NCBI RefSeq assembly: GCF_010111755.1
Contig: NC_088954.1
Coordinates: 248,001 to 312,000, forward strand
Direction of reading: 5' to 3'
Length of the DNA: 64,000 nt
Source: Nakaseomyces glabratus
Taxonomy: Eukaryota > Ascomycota > Saccharomycetes > Saccharomycetales > Saccharomycetaceae
Below are positions 1 to 10,460 of the stretch, piece after piece. A program made the position numbers and the translations under genes. Numbering within the stretch: position 1 is the first letter of the stretch; every line of letters begins with the position of its first letter. The notes under the pieces were generated by a model. It made no database searches. It was not told where the DNA came from and saw only the letters and a list, made by a program, of their open reading frames with translations.

Positions 1-1
1 C

Positions 2-943
2 GTCGCTAAGTTTATCCTTATACTCGTTGAATACTTGCATTGGAAAAGAGGAGTTCGCATTCAGTTTATTGAATTGCTCCATAAACTTTGTAATAATTTC
101 AATATCGCAGTTATTGATATCCCTTTGTGCAGAATAGATATTATAAAAGCTTCTTAGTCTAGATTCTGTGTAACAGATATCAAGTTGATTTATGAACCAC
201 GTCTTGTTTTGTGTTGCATATAAATTTAAGAGATATGCAAATCTGTTGGATAATTCTTGGTCCCTTTTCAACACTTCATTCTGTTCAACAATGGAAATTA
301 TTCTTCCGAATGGAATGTCGGTATGAAATCTTTCTGTCTGTAAAATCTGTTGTAACATGCTGCAATCTGGTTCGTTCATATCAGGAAGTTTCAAGTATGC
401 TATTGTGGTATATGCCATTAAGTTTTCATTTGATGTTGTGAATTGCTCCAAATATTTAACCCACAGGGAGATAACATCTTTAGGAGCGTCCTTCACAAGC
501 AGGTAGTATCTCAATATCATCTCATATTGAGCAGGACCTATCAAATTATACTTCGATAGTTGTTCAAGCACAACATATGGGTCTAAGCTAGAAGTATTCT
601 TCGCATTTGTAATGCTTTGAAAAAGACGGTTAATAAAAGACAATGATCTGCTCCTGCCATATTTTGGTGCCATTCCTTGTCTTCCGTTTGAAAATTCAGA
701 TATCTTATCTAAGTCATTTTTGAACTCATTGTATAAAGATTCAATATTTGCCTTCCCATCAGGTTGTGCCAATTTGCCTGTATACTCTTTGTTCAACTCA
801 AATAACCTTCCTGATCTTCTTGGTGTTGTCTCAACATTTGACTGTGTGCTAGACGATAAAAATCTTAAAGCCGTACTTTTAAGGTATTGGTACTGGGCAT
901 CTCTTAAGGAACGTACTAGTAGTCTCTGGTTTATCCTTAACAT
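2..943 (-). CDS. Putative mitochondrial protein, N-terminal fragment
   Basis: Open frame of 314 codons running off the left window edge; only the N-terminal part is present. The ATG at 943 opens a basic, hydroxylated, acid-free leader (MLRINQRLLVRSLRD, then Ser-rich), typical of a mitochondrial targeting sequence. The rest is helical and soluble, with no transmembrane segment, and looks like the helical-repeat (PPR-like) expression factors of yeast mitochondria, but I recognise no diagnostic motif. It is divergent from CFT2 across a 496 bp promoter interval. In S. cerevisiae the CFT2 neighbour is AVL9, which this does not resemble, so the left edge is already rearranged relative to that species. 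Function is inferred only from the leader and overall character. Confidence 0.7.
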   Translation of the reverse strand, partial: MLRINQRLLVRSLRDAQYQYLKSTALRFLSSSTQSNVETTPRRSGRLFELNKEYTGKLAQPDGKANIESLYNEFKNDLDKISEFSNGRQGMAPKYGRSRSLSFINRLFQSITNAKNTSSLDPYVVLEQLSKYNLIGPAQYEMILRYYLLVKDAPKDVISLWVKYLEQFTTSNENLMAYTTIAYLKLPDMNEPDCSMLQQILQTERFHTDIPFGRIISIVEQNEVLKRDQELSNRFAYLLNLYATQNKTWFINQLDICYTESRLRSFYNIYSAQRDINNCDIEIITKFMEQFNKLNANSSFPMQVFNEYKDKLSD

Positions 944-1439
944 TGTGGTAGAATTCTCAATTTATTAGTTTACAGGTCCTTTATACGCTTCCCATGAAAT
1001 CAATTAATAGGACAGGAGTCAATTACTATGCTATGATCCAGCGGGAAAGTATAGGGATACAGATTCAAACTAGAGCCACTCAAAACAGGGATTCGATTAC
1101 AAAATTAGTTGTGCTCTCCTATTTCTATAATACTCATTAAGAATATTTATTTGATGTTTCGAGAAATATCTTTTAACTTGGTTGTAAATGCCGTTACTTT
1201 CTCTGTTTCCAACCCTTCCGAGACTGAAAAAAAACTGAGCTGTGAAAAATCATTGAAGTGACTTCGAAATGAACAATACACATTTTATGGACAGTATCCT
1301 CATACCGAGGGAGGTCTCCTATAGTTTTGGTGATTAAGCTGTTTTTAGAGTAGCGAATATACTACGTCAGAGACAATTGAAGGTTAGTTGTAAAAAGTCC
1401 AGTATATTTTGAAGCAAATTATTAGGGTGTTAGCAATCA
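944..1439. promoter_or_regulatory. Divergent promoter interval
   Basis: 496 bp AT-rich non-coding DNA between the divergent mitochondrial-protein gene and CFT2. It contains A-tracts near 1226-1234. I see no ORF, RNA gene or confident regulator site. Confidence 0.5.
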
Positions 1440-3971
1440 ATGACGTATAGTTTCAAATGCTGTGATGACGGTTCTGGTATAGCAAGTGGGTCTATACTTA
1501 GATTTGACAATGTTACAATTTTATTAGACCCTGGTTGGAGCTCATATAAAGTCTCTTACGAGGATAGTGTGGCATTTTGGTCGAACATTATTGCTGAGGT
1601 TGACATAATTCTGATCTCGCAACCGACTACAGAATGTTTGGGTGCCTATACCTTCCTGTATTACAATTTTATATCGCATTTTATTTCACATATTCAGGTG
1701 TATGCTACACTGCCTGTAGCCAATCTAGGAAGAGTATCAACAATTGAATTTTACGTTACAAAGGGTATCATAGGTCCTTACCAAACAAACCAACTTGATA
1801 TAGATGATGTTGAGAAAGCGTTTGATTTCATAGATGTGCTTAAATACTCTCAACTCGTTGATTTAAGATCCAAATACGATGGTTTATCATTATTTGCATA
1901 TAATTCAGGCTACGCACCGGGTGGTGCTATATGGTGTATAACTACTTACTCAGAGAAATTAATTTATGCCCCAAGATGGAATCATACTAGAGATACGATC
2001 TTGAATGCTGCTAATCTATTAGATAATACAGGAAAACCATTATCATCACTAATGAGACCGTCTGCAATAGTTACAAACTTCGATCATTTTGGCTCCTCAC
2101 AACCTTTTAGAAAGCGTGCAAAATCTTTCAAGGATATACTTAAGACTAAACTAAGCAATAATGGTAATATTTTGATTCCAGTAGATATTGGTGGTAAATT
2201 CTTAGATCTTTTTGTTTTGGTTCACGATTTCCTTTATGAGAATGGCAGGAATAATAAGTTAGCAAATATTCCAATTGTACTCCTGTCCTACACAAAGGCA
2301 AGATCACTAACATATGCAAAATCTATGACGGAATGGTTTTCTAGTATCTCAGCTAAAACTTGGGAAAATAGAAACCAAAAAACAGCTTTTGATCTGGATA
2401 CGCCATTTTCTGTTGTGGACTCAAATGAATTGGCAAATTTGAAGGGTCCTAAAATATGCTTTGTTTCTAATGTAGAGACATTGGTTAACGATGCATTGTC
2501 GATTTTAGGGTCAGATAATAATACATTGTTAGTTTTGACTACAGATAACAGACAGGAAGTTCCAGCACTTCATACAATATATGACTACTGGAAGGAGAAT
2601 AATACTGAAAGTTCAATTGAAAGTGCAAATGTTCTAAAACTGAACCAAAAAATTACCATAAATACCACAACATTCAAGGAATTGCAGAACGAAGAACTTG
2701 ATGCTTATCTAAGTAAATTAGAACAAAGGAAACGGAAACAGTTGATAACAGAAATTACGACCAGGAAGGGGCTCAAAAAGGGGGCCGCCGTTGCCCTTCC
2801 TACTAATTTAGCATCTGATGAAGGTCAGAAAACAGAAGTTGATCTGGTTGATGACATTACAAACACCGAAGATCTGGAAAAACTATTAGAAGAAGAGGAG
2901 GAGGACGAAGACGAAGATAATGAAGATAATCTTATTAATATTTTAGAAGATGAAGATAGAGCCGACGGAATTGAGGAGTCTATTCCAGTAGATATAATAA
3001 TTACGCCTGGTGTTAACAACAAGCACAAAATATTTCCATTTCAGCCTCTTAGACAAAAAAAAGATGATTATGGTATTGTAGTGAAGTTTGATCAATTTGT
3101 TCCAGCTGAAGACAAAGATGATATTACGCCATCAAAGAGACATATAAATGGAGATAATGAGGAGGATATGGATGACGATTATGTTATAAAGGAAGCTTCT
3201 AATAAGAAGATCAAATCAGATAGTGTTAACCAGCCCACAAAAGAGACTAAATTTTCGGATGATATTAATCACTTGCGGAATAGCAACAGACCTGGTATAC
3301 GAGAGTTTAAAGCAACTGAGGTTAACTTAAATATGAGTTTAACGTTTATCAACATGGAAAGTTTGGTGGATAGAAGGTCATGTGGTGTGATATGGCCACT
3401 TTTTAAAAGCCGCAAATTAATTTTGATGGGACCTTCAAATGTTCAAGACAAGCATGTAACTGGCATCATCACTAGTAAAACCATGGAAGTAACCAGCCTG
3501 GCATATAATCAATCAATTGATTTTGATACTACCATCAAGGCATTGGATATAACGATATCTCCAGAATTGGATGCACTTCTCAAATGGCAGAGGATCAGTA
3601 ACGACTACACACTTGCGCACGTAACCGGTAGACTAGTCAAGGAAAGTGCCCATCAGTCCTCGGCTGTACCAGTAACAGATAACACCACTTCTAGTGGAAG
3701 AGAGAAATATGTGCTAAAACCATTAAATGGCAATGTCGGTGTACAGACCAATGGCTCACTAGCTATTGGTGATGTCAGATTAATCAAACTGAAACAAAAC
3801 TTAAACGCGACTAATCATACTGCAGAGTTCAAGGGTGAAGGTATATTGGTAGTGGATGATAAAGTAATTATTAGAAAGATAAGTGATAGTGAAACTATAA
3901 TTGATGGTCCCCCATCGGCACTGTTCTATTCTGTGAAAAAGCTAGTGATGGATATGCTAGCTAAGATATAA
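1440..3971 (+). CDS. CFT2: Cft2, cleavage/polyadenylation factor subunit (CPSF100)
   Basis: 843 aa, close to S. cerevisiae Cft2 (859 aa). It is a nuclear subunit of the CPF pre-mRNA 3'-end processing complex, the pseudo-enzyme partner of the Brr5/Ysh1 endonuclease. The N-terminal half is a metallo-beta-lactamase fold with a beta-CASP insert. Where the active nuclease has a His-rich metal motif, this protein reads SQPTTECLG (about residues 60-68), so metal ligands are missing, as expected for CPSF100. A long acidic stretch (about 479-500) and a Lys-rich patch (KKIKSD, about 590) lie in the variable insert before the conserved C-terminal domain. It is followed by MSL5, as in yeast, although MSL5 here is on the same strand rather than convergent. 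Confidence 0.95.
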   Translation: MTYSFKCCDDGSGIASGSILRFDNVTILLDPGWSSYKVSYEDSVAFWSNIIAEVDIILISQPTTECLGAYTFLYYNFISHFISHIQVYATLPVANLGRVSTIEFYVTKGIIGPYQTNQLDIDDVEKAFDFIDVLKYSQLVDLRSKYDGLSLFAYNSGYAPGGAIWCITTYSEKLIYAPRWNHTRDTILNAANLLDNTGKPLSSLMRPSAIVTNFDHFGSSQPFRKRAKSFKDILKTKLSNNGNILIPVDIGGKFLDLFVLVHDFLYENGRNNKLANIPIVLLSYTKARSLTYAKSMTEWFSSISAKTWENRNQKTAFDLDTPFSVVDSNELANLKGPKICFVSNVETLVNDALSILGSDNNTLLVLTTDNRQEVPALHTIYDYWKENNTESSIESANVLKLNQKITINTTTFKELQNEELDAYLSKLEQRKRKQLITEITTRKGLKKGAAVALPTNLASDEGQKTEVDLVDDITNTEDLEKLLEEEEEDEDEDNEDNLINILEDEDRADGIEESIPVDIIITPGVNNKHKIFPFQPLRQKKDDYGIVVKFDQFVPAEDKDDITPSKRHINGDNEEDMDDDYVIKEASNKKIKSDSVNQPTKETKFSDDINHLRNSNRPGIREFKATEVNLNMSLTFINMESLVDRRSCGVIWPLFKSRKLILMGPSNVQDKHVTGIITSKTMEVTSLAYNQSIDFDTTIKALDITISPELDALLKWQRISNDYTLAHVTGRLVKESAHQSSAVPVTDNTTSSGREKYVLKPLNGNVGVQTNGSLAIGDVRLIKLKQNLNATNHTAEFKGEGILVVDDKVIIRKISDSETIIDGPPSALFYSVKKLVMDMLAKI

Positions 3972-4435
3972 ACGACCTAACTCCTTACACGCAAGTAATT
4001 ATCTTAAGTACAAATGGTTTCATATCACGACCAATGAGTATATATTCTGTATGGATACGCGCTACTGTTAATTTACATTAAAACAGAACTGAATGAAAAC
4101 TTAATTGATAAAGGATGATTACTATCATGATACTATTGTCTTTATACAACAATTTTTCATACGTAATCACGAAACCGGTATCGCCTACTTACTTGAACTG
4201 TAATTTTTCAGTGTTCTAGCTTGCGATGAGGTGAAAAAAATACTGCATATAACTATGACTACAGCAATAGCTTAAGTTTTGTAGATTTGAAAGAGTTGAT
4301 TTGGTTTCTATCTGGTGGATACAAGCGAAGCTATATATTACTTAACATTCAATATTTAATTACAATTTAGCTGGGCGTTAAATCAGGATTCACAAGAGCA
4401 ATAGAAGTTGATAAAATATTTCCAGATATTCAATT
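3972..4435 (+). promoter_or_regulatory. CFT2-MSL5 interval with PAC and RRPE-like sites
   Basis: 464 bp. An exact PAC core GCGATGAG lies at 4223-4230, about 205 bp before the MSL5 ATG. An RRPE-like TAATTTTTCA lies just upstream, near 4201-4210. The PAC/RRPE pair is known from ribosome-biogenesis promoters. Its use by MSL5 is inference. Confidence 0.5.
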
Positions 4436-5833
4436 ATGAGTGAGCGAAGAGAAGAAGAAAGAGGTAGAACTGGCTTTTCTATGAAAAAGAATCACAACTC
4501 CAATTTTAATCGAAGGAATCAAGAACAAATACACCAGAAGTTGCCAACGAAAATAAGCGGTCCATTAACTTTAGAGCAGCTTTGTGCATATCAGCATATG
4601 TTCAGGATACAAGAAATATCTTCAATTATAAAATCCCATAGCTTTGAAGTTCCAAACGCTAGAAATCGTTCTCCATCACCTCCTCCAGTTTATGATGCAG
4701 AAGGTAAAAGAATAAATACAAGAGAACAACTTTATAAAAAGAAATTGATGAATGAAAGATTCAAACTAGTGGAGGTCGTCTCTAAGTTAATTCCAGGATA
4801 TTCAGCTCCTAAGGATTATAAGAGACCTACCACTTTTCAAGAGAAATATTATATACCAGTTTCTCAATATCCACAAATAAACTTCGTTGGACTATTATTA
4901 GGACCCAGAGGGAAAACACTAAGAAAAATGCAAGAAGATTCTGGATGTAAGATTGCTATCAGAGGTAGAGGTTCAGTTAAGGAAGGTAAGACCTCATCAG
5001 ATCTGCCACCAGGAGCCATGGACTTTTCTGACCCATTGCATTGTTTAATAATCGCTGATAATGAAGAGAAGATAGAAAATGGTATCAAAGCCTGTCGAAA
5101 TATTGTAATAAAGGCAGTCACATCTCCAGAAGGACAGAATGAGTTGAAGAGAGGACAACTACGTGAACTAGCGGAATTGAATGGTACTTTAAGAGAAGAT
5201 AATAGGCCTTGTGCTACTTGTGGTCAACAGGGTCATAAGAAATACGAATGTCCACATAGGGAGACATTTGCAATGAAGATTATTTGTAGGCGATGTAATC
5301 AACCAGGTCATACAATAAGAGACTGTACTTCAGATTCTAACTATGGAAAACAGATACACTCTTCGAGATATAATAATGAAATGCCTTACCATAGAACCAG
5401 CACAGCTGTCGATCAACCGAGTGCGTACTCGAGATATGGATATACACCAAGAAATCATAATGGAAGTAGTAGATTCAACGATAATTCCAAATATCTGAAC
5501 AATGGTAACAAAAGGGCTACTCCACAACCCGAGCTTGAATTAGAAACTAGTCATAAGAGGCAACAAATTAATCCTACCTCAAGTTCTCAGGATACCTTAA
5601 GTCACCAGACTAATCATATGACTATGACAACGATAGAAGATTCTGGAATTGATAAGTTACAACTTCCTGCTGGTATGTCTAATGAAAATCCTATACCACA
5701 GCCTGTTAATTTCAACGAGATTCAAATAAATGACGTCTCTGGACCAAATGGCACTTTAGAAGCGCCACCGGGCCTTGACTTGGGAAATAATGATTCTAAC
5801 ATAACCCTGCAAGGACCACCAGGTCTAAACTAG
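4436..5833 (+). CDS. MSL5: Msl5/BBP, branchpoint-bridging protein (SF1)
   Basis: 465 aa (yeast 476). It binds the intron branchpoint sequence in commitment complex 2, bridging U1 snRNP and Mud2. An N-terminal SF1 helix-hairpin region with SPSPPP is followed by a KH domain whose GXXG loop is GPRGKT (residues 156-161), then a QUA2 region. Two CCHC zinc knuckles follow: [14 protein letters not shown] starting at C259, and [14 protein letters not shown] about 25 residues later. The tail is low-complexity and ends in PPGL repeats, like the proline-rich yeast C-terminus that contacts Prp40. MSL5 is inverted relative to the S. cerevisiae CFT2-MSL5-CLF1 order, so it converges with CLF1. Confidence 0.96.
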   Translation: MSERREEERGRTGFSMKKNHNSNFNRRNQEQIHQKLPTKISGPLTLEQLCAYQHMFRIQEISSIIKSHSFEVPNARNRSPSPPPVYDAEGKRINTREQLYKKKLMNERFKLVEVVSKLIPGYSAPKDYKRPTTFQEKYYIPVSQYPQINFVGLLLGPRGKTLRKMQEDSGCKIAIRGRGSVKEGKTSSDLPPGAMDFSDPLHCLIIADNEEKIENGIKACRNIVIKAVTSPEGQNELKRGQLRELAELNGTLREDNRPCATCGQQGHKKYECPHRETFAMKIICRRCNQPGHTIRDCTSDSNYGKQIHSSRYNNEMPYHRTSTAVDQPSAYSRYGYTPRNHNGSSRFNDNSKYLNNGNKRATPQPELELETSHKRQQINPTSSSQDTLSHQTNHMTMTTIEDSGIDKLQLPAGMSNENPIPQPVNFNEIQINDVSGPNGTLEAPPGLDLGNNDSNITLQGPPGLN

Positions 5834-5970
5834 AATGCATACTTTTGTATTGATAATTTATATAGTTATTTAGTATAGCTATCGGTAATGAATTATCCAT
5901 AAATTCTAATTCATATTCTATTTTCCATTTCATCACATTGAGATATGAATACGAATCTCAACAAGAATGG

Positions 5971-8058
5971 TTATCTGGATTTAGCTTCTTGGCTCTCCTT
6001 CCATTTATGGGCAAGCGCTAATATATTCGATGTGTCAATGTTGCTTTTATTTTCATCATCTGGAAAGGTATATGTAATATTCTGAGTCTTTAATCCGTCG
6101 ATATCTTTGATGCCATTTACAATAGAGGGTAATCTCTTTTCAATTCTTTGTCTACTGGATATATCACCATACTGTCCTTCAAAGTCGACATAAGATTGTA
6201 AAATTCTTGCTCTATCTTCGTCTCTCTTAATTTCTTTGAAATAATTGAGAGCTCTTTCAAAAACATCTCTTGCATTATCTTTATTATTATCAGTAATCTC
6301 AAATTCAAATTCGATCTCTTGTTCATCTAAAGCACTACTATCCTTCAACCTTTCTTCTTTCATGATTTGGAAGTTTTGAACTTGTTCCTCTGTAGGAACT
6401 GTTAATTTCTTCATTGCATAATCAGTCCAAGCTTCTACGGTAAAGTTAGACAGCTCTACTTGTTTTTTTAATAATGGTTCAATATTATCAAAATTCTGAT
6501 ATTCCATTTCATAGTCAATTAAGATTTCAAGCAGATGTAACTGGAATGACTTTGAAAACAGCCCAATGTTGTTTTGAATCGGAATCATGCAAACACTGCG
6601 TACCCTGACTTCATCTCCCAGACTGTCTTCAAATTCTACATAGGCTCTCCATGTATCGAGATTTAGCGGATCGAATTTTAAAAAGTTTTCATATAATATT
6701 CTAACGCGATCAAATTCCCTAAGTTTGGTCTCCAGATCAATGTAATACTTAAAAGTCTTCCGTTTTGGACATAGTCCTAACGAACGACCCAAAATAGATC
6801 TAGCTTTCTCCAGGTTATCTTGTCGAATTTCAAACTCAGCGTATAATATCCATATTTTTGAAAAAGTAAAATCATCATTAGGGATAATATTATGGATCAG
6901 TTCTTCAAATTTCTGTCCACATAAGGGAATATCATTAATTGTTAGCTCAAGAAATGTTAAGTATTTAATCCATATCAGGATATACTGCTTCCAATATTTG
7001 TCTTTAGTCCTACTAGTAGGAATGGCCGCATTTAGCACATTACTAAACGCCTCCATAACTAATTTAGGATAATTATTTTCAAGTAATTGCAAATACAACA
7101 GCCATGTGTCGTAATCATATACTTTTTCATTCAGAATATCTTCATAGTGTTTTTTACGATTAAGTATGATGGTATTCTCTAAAGTTTCGGCCGTTCCATG
7201 TTCTCTTTCAAATTGAAGAAGTGCATTATTTAAAGTATTAGATTTAGGCCATTTTTGAATAGCGATCTCTAATAAGGATTTTGATCTTATATACTCCTTC
7301 TGAAGTGCCTCCCATTTAGAAAATTCCACGATTAAATTAATACAGTCGTCAACTAATTCATTTCGACTTTCTGAATATGCAATCAATGCATCCAATGCCA
7401 GAGAATATACCGATCTGACAGTTTTGGTTGAACCATACCTTACCTCGAAATTAATCCATTTTCTCCATGTTGAAAATTGAGGATGTATAAGAACATATTT
7501 TGAGTAAATATTACGCACATCTTCATACCTTTCTTGTCTAACCTCGAAATCGGTAAATGAATCCCATACGTGAGCTGCCGGTTCTAAAGAGCACCATTTC
7601 TGAAATAAATTGCGCACTATGTCAAAGTGTGCTAAGGATTCTTCTACAATTAAATACTTGTACCATAGTTTGTCAACACGTGGAAGTTTAGTAATAGCCC
7701 TTTCTAATATGTTTCTCGCATGATTGATATATCCTAGCTTCAACTCGGATTCTATATACCTTATCCATAAGGGAACATAGCTGATATGTACCCTAAGTGC
7801 ACGTTCAAAAATAGACCTTGCTCTTCTCATATCATGCTGTTCAATTTCGAACACTGCATAACGCATCCATTGCTTGACATCCAGTCTATTCCTTTTCAAA
7901 TAGCCTTCAAACTCTGTCCTTTTCCTGCGTTGTACATCTTTTAGTTCTTCGAGATCAAGAATATCAATGGCATCTATGGAAAATTGCTTATTTTGAGATT
8001 TATAGACATCCTTCAGTATATCATTATCTGTAATCTGTTTTGCAGGTATCTCAGTCAT
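5971..8058 (-). CDS. CLF1: Clf1/Syf3, NineTeen-complex HAT-repeat splicing factor
   Basis: 695 aa from the ATG at 8058 (yeast 687). The frame is open two codons further to a GTG, which is not the start. It is the crooked-neck homologue, a scaffold of the Prp19-associated complex that recruits the tri-snRNP and stabilises the active spliceosome. The body is tandem HAT repeats with the recurring W...Y...E pattern, for example WMRYAVFEIEQHDMRRARSI and LWIRYIESELKLG. The strongly conserved start of the array (DILDLEEL, RRKRTEFEGYLKRNRLDVKQW) is clear. The C-terminus retains the conserved PDD and KWKESQ elements. PRP19, its complex partner, is encoded in the same window about 43 kb away. Confidence 0.96.
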   Translation of the reverse strand: MTEIPAKQITDNDILKDVYKSQNKQFSIDAIDILDLEELKDVQRRKRTEFEGYLKRNRLDVKQWMRYAVFEIEQHDMRRARSIFERALRVHISYVPLWIRYIESELKLGYINHARNILERAITKLPRVDKLWYKYLIVEESLAHFDIVRNLFQKWCSLEPAAHVWDSFTDFEVRQERYEDVRNIYSKYVLIHPQFSTWRKWINFEVRYGSTKTVRSVYSLALDALIAYSESRNELVDDCINLIVEFSKWEALQKEYIRSKSLLEIAIQKWPKSNTLNNALLQFEREHGTAETLENTIILNRKKHYEDILNEKVYDYDTWLLYLQLLENNYPKLVMEAFSNVLNAAIPTSRTKDKYWKQYILIWIKYLTFLELTINDIPLCGQKFEELIHNIIPNDDFTFSKIWILYAEFEIRQDNLEKARSILGRSLGLCPKRKTFKYYIDLETKLREFDRVRILYENFLKFDPLNLDTWRAYVEFEDSLGDEVRVRSVCMIPIQNNIGLFSKSFQLHLLEILIDYEMEYQNFDNIEPLLKKQVELSNFTVEAWTDYAMKKLTVPTEEQVQNFQIMKEERLKDSSALDEQEIEFEFEITDNNKDNARDVFERALNYFKEIKRDEDRARILQSYVDFEGQYGDISSRQRIEKRLPSIVNGIKDIDGLKTQNITYTFPDDENKSNIDTSNILALAHKWKESQEAKSR

Positions 8059-8516
8059 TCCCACTACGCTAGAAATAGATCTTATCTAATGTTGCTCTAG
8101 CTGACTTCTTCTTTTCGAAGTATCCTTTTCACTCTGTAATGAATGCAACAGTCTAGAGTTCACTAGATCTCAAACACTAAGAAATTTGATTTAAATAAAA
8201 TGTTTGGTGATGATTTTAGGTGATACCTTATTTTAGTTGATAATATAAGTAAGTGTAGCTCATCGAGCATTAAATATTAGAGTTTTCATATGAGAGAATA
8301 TTCTCAAGTTTGTACAGTCACGTGATATATTTCATAATACATGAAAGGTGTTATATTAATTGGGATCTATTAGTTGATTTGAAAGCTATATGCTACTCAT
8401 GTATGTTTGGTTTTCTATATCTCTATGACGTGTTTTACACCACATTATACATTCCGGTTTATAACTAGCTCTTTGCCCAAAGAAATGGTTGATTGCGAGA
8501 TGAATACTGTAGCCAT
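8059..8516 (-). promoter_or_regulatory. CLF1 promoter / TML25 upstream-gene gap, CACGTG E-box
   Basis: 458 bp between the CLF1 start and the TML25 stop. It contains GTCACGTGA at about 8329-8337, a Cbf1-type E-box (also a CDEI match). No CDEIII-like partner is nearby, so a promoter role is likelier than a centromere. Nothing else is recognised. Confidence 0.45.
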
Positions 8517-9209
8517 TTATGCATCTTTTGAGTAAACATTTGACTTTAAGAACTCAGCTAAATCGTTCAATTCTGCAGGGTCAGCTGAGTGGCCAAGACC
8601 TCTATAGCTCTTAAAAGTGTAGTTCTCAAGTTCACCAGCGGATTTGAAGAACTCCGCTGTTTGTACACCAATTGGGAAAGGAACAACGTCATCGCTTTCA
8701 CCGTGACCATGGAACACAGGAGTGTTTGGGTTTAAGTTCTTTCTGGTCTCTTGAAGTTCATTTCTAAGGTAGGCAAACCCAGAAAGACCGATAAATGCAC
8801 CTATCTTATTATTTAGAGTAACTGCTGATGCTAATGCTAATGCAGCACCTTGGGAGAACCCACCAACTATTATATTTTGAGGTTCTATCCCATCGCTAAT
8901 ACTACTATCAACATATTTCTGTACTTCCTTTAATGATTGCTGGAATCCGACGGTATCGACATTAGAAGTTGTCCAGTCCCACACTTTAATATCAAACCAA
9001 GAAGGCATTGGCATACCACCATTGGCAGTAACTGGCTTTATGGGTGCATTAGGAAATATAAAGTTAGTGCTCTCAAAACATGGATGGTATTGCTGCAGGT
9101 ATTGAGCTAAAAATGACCAACCTTGACCTGTGTCACCTAAACCATGCAGGAATATTAGTGCATATTTAGCGGGTTTCTTAGTACTGGCAATTCGAACAGC
9201 AGTAGACAT
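8517..9209 (-). CDS. TML25: Acyl-protein thioesterase 1 (Tml25)
   Basis: 230 aa (yeast YLR118C 227 aa). A cytosolic alpha/beta hydrolase that removes palmitate from S-acylated proteins. The catalytic triad is visible: nucleophile S119 in GGFSQGA, acid D173 in HGESDDVVP, and base H207 in GLGHS. The oxyanion-hole motif LHGLGDTG is at residues 21-28. The length is complete, with no signal peptide or membrane segment. It lies in tandem downstream-to-upstream order with CLF1, as in S. cerevisiae. The palmitoyltransferase gene PFA3, with opposite activity, is also in this window but no linkage of function is implied. Confidence 0.96.
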
Positions 9210-9490
9210 TGATGTAGACTAGTCTTATTTGTGTTATCAGTTAAGATACTTGATTATATATCTTCTCTTTACCTCGAAGTTGAACTAATACCACAGTATT
9301 CCTTTGTCTTGAATCATCTTCAACTTTTAAGAAGGTGGAAATATCCGATGCGATGATATGAAATTGATTGTTAACCTATTTAGCAGTGGATAATATATTG
9401 AGCCCGAATAACAAAGTTCTAATATCTGAAGTAAAGAACTACCATATCGTTTTGATAGATAGCTCAATCATACCTCGATAACAATTTATA

Positions 9491-10048
9491 ATGGATAAAC
9501 CACCTATTCTTCCGCCCAGAGAAGACGCAGTTGCTCTAGAGCCAGCTAATGATCAGCCAAAACTGGATGTCAAATTACCTGTAAATATTAATCTGCTCTC
9601 ATATAATGAATTACTAGAGCTTATAAATCAGCACAGAGATAAGCTGCATTGGTTTTGTGCTAGCATGGATTCTTTTGAACCGATTACAGAGGAGGTTAAG
9701 AGACTGAAGAACCAGTTTAAGGAGCTGGAGGAGAAATTCTCGAAATTGGAGGACGGTAAAGTTGTTATTCAAGACCAAATTGCTGAATTGGTCATCTTAG
9801 AAAGCGAATATACGAAGAAATATCAGAATCTACAACAATTAATCCGCTCGAATTACTCTAAAGATGTAGCAAAACGGACGATGCTCAATAAAATAAAGGA
9901 AAACGAACAAAAGTGCGATGAGTTAGAGATAAACGCCAAAGGCAGTTTAGATCTGGATGTGTTTCTTAAATCGTATATGGATTTTAAGCTAGATTATCAC
10001 ATGCAAAAGCAAAAGCTGAATGTGTTGTCCGCTCAGAATAATTTCTAA
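9491..10048 (+). CDS. SRN2: Srn2/Vps37, ESCRT-I subunit
   Basis: 185 aa, shorter than yeast Srn2 (213 aa). An ESCRT-I component that sorts ubiquitinated cargo into endosomal vesicles. The N-terminus is proline-rich (PPILPPRED), and residues about 35-180 form a helical, largely coiled-coil mod(r) domain (Vps37 type). Sequence conservation in this family is weak, so the call relies on length, coiled-coil character and position next to TML25, the conserved YLR118C-YLR119C adjacency. The gene is inverted here, so it diverges from TML25 across 281 bp. Confidence 0.85.
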   Translation: MDKPPILPPREDAVALEPANDQPKLDVKLPVNINLLSYNELLELINQHRDKLHWFCASMDSFEPITEEVKRLKNQFKELEEKFSKLEDGKVVIQDQIAELVILESEYTKKYQNLQQLIRSNYSKDVAKRTMLNKIKENEQKCDELEINAKGSLDLDVFLKSYMDFKLDYHMQKQKLNVLSAQNNF

Positions 10049-10460
10049 GGATGCAACTGAATAGTATTGAAAATCTATAAGGATAACCGCAATCAGTATC
10101 ACTGAATAGGTATATAGGATATCAAATTATATGCAGGCATATAGTAACTCTATAGCGTTGATCTCACTCCAATTGAATGTTTATTATTTAAGTAGCGTGG
10201 CTAATAATATATGGGTGAAGTAAAACATCGATACTCATAATTGCAAAAAAATAATATGCCTTAGTTGTCACCATATATAAGTTAGAAACGATGTTATAGC
10301 TAGTGTCTACAAAAAAATAATTTACAAATAATAGGAAGAAATGAAAAGAATAAAGGCAAAACAGAGTAATAGTTGCATAAATTGGAAAATAAAAGAAAAA
10401 ATGAACTGAAGAAATGCTTGTTTTCACCAGGCTAACTTAATCAGATTTAAAGAAGTTAAA
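10049..10460. other. Convergent 3' interval SRN2/LEM3
   Basis: 412 bp very AT-rich DNA between two convergent genes, including long T/A tracts at about 10310-10410. It presumably holds both 3' processing signals. It marks the junction between the YLR-like and YNL-like blocks. No gene is seen. Confidence 0.5.

Noticed and set aside
8059..8064. Two-codon GTG extension of CLF1; likewise the non-ATG extensions of FIG4, MDJ2, PSF3 and IRC19
   Set aside because: These begin at GTG or TTG. The first ATG gives lengths and N-termini matching the families.
8329..8337. CDEI-type GTCACGTGA as centromere
   Set aside because: No CDEIII within a few hundred bases; a Cbf1 promoter site is simpler.
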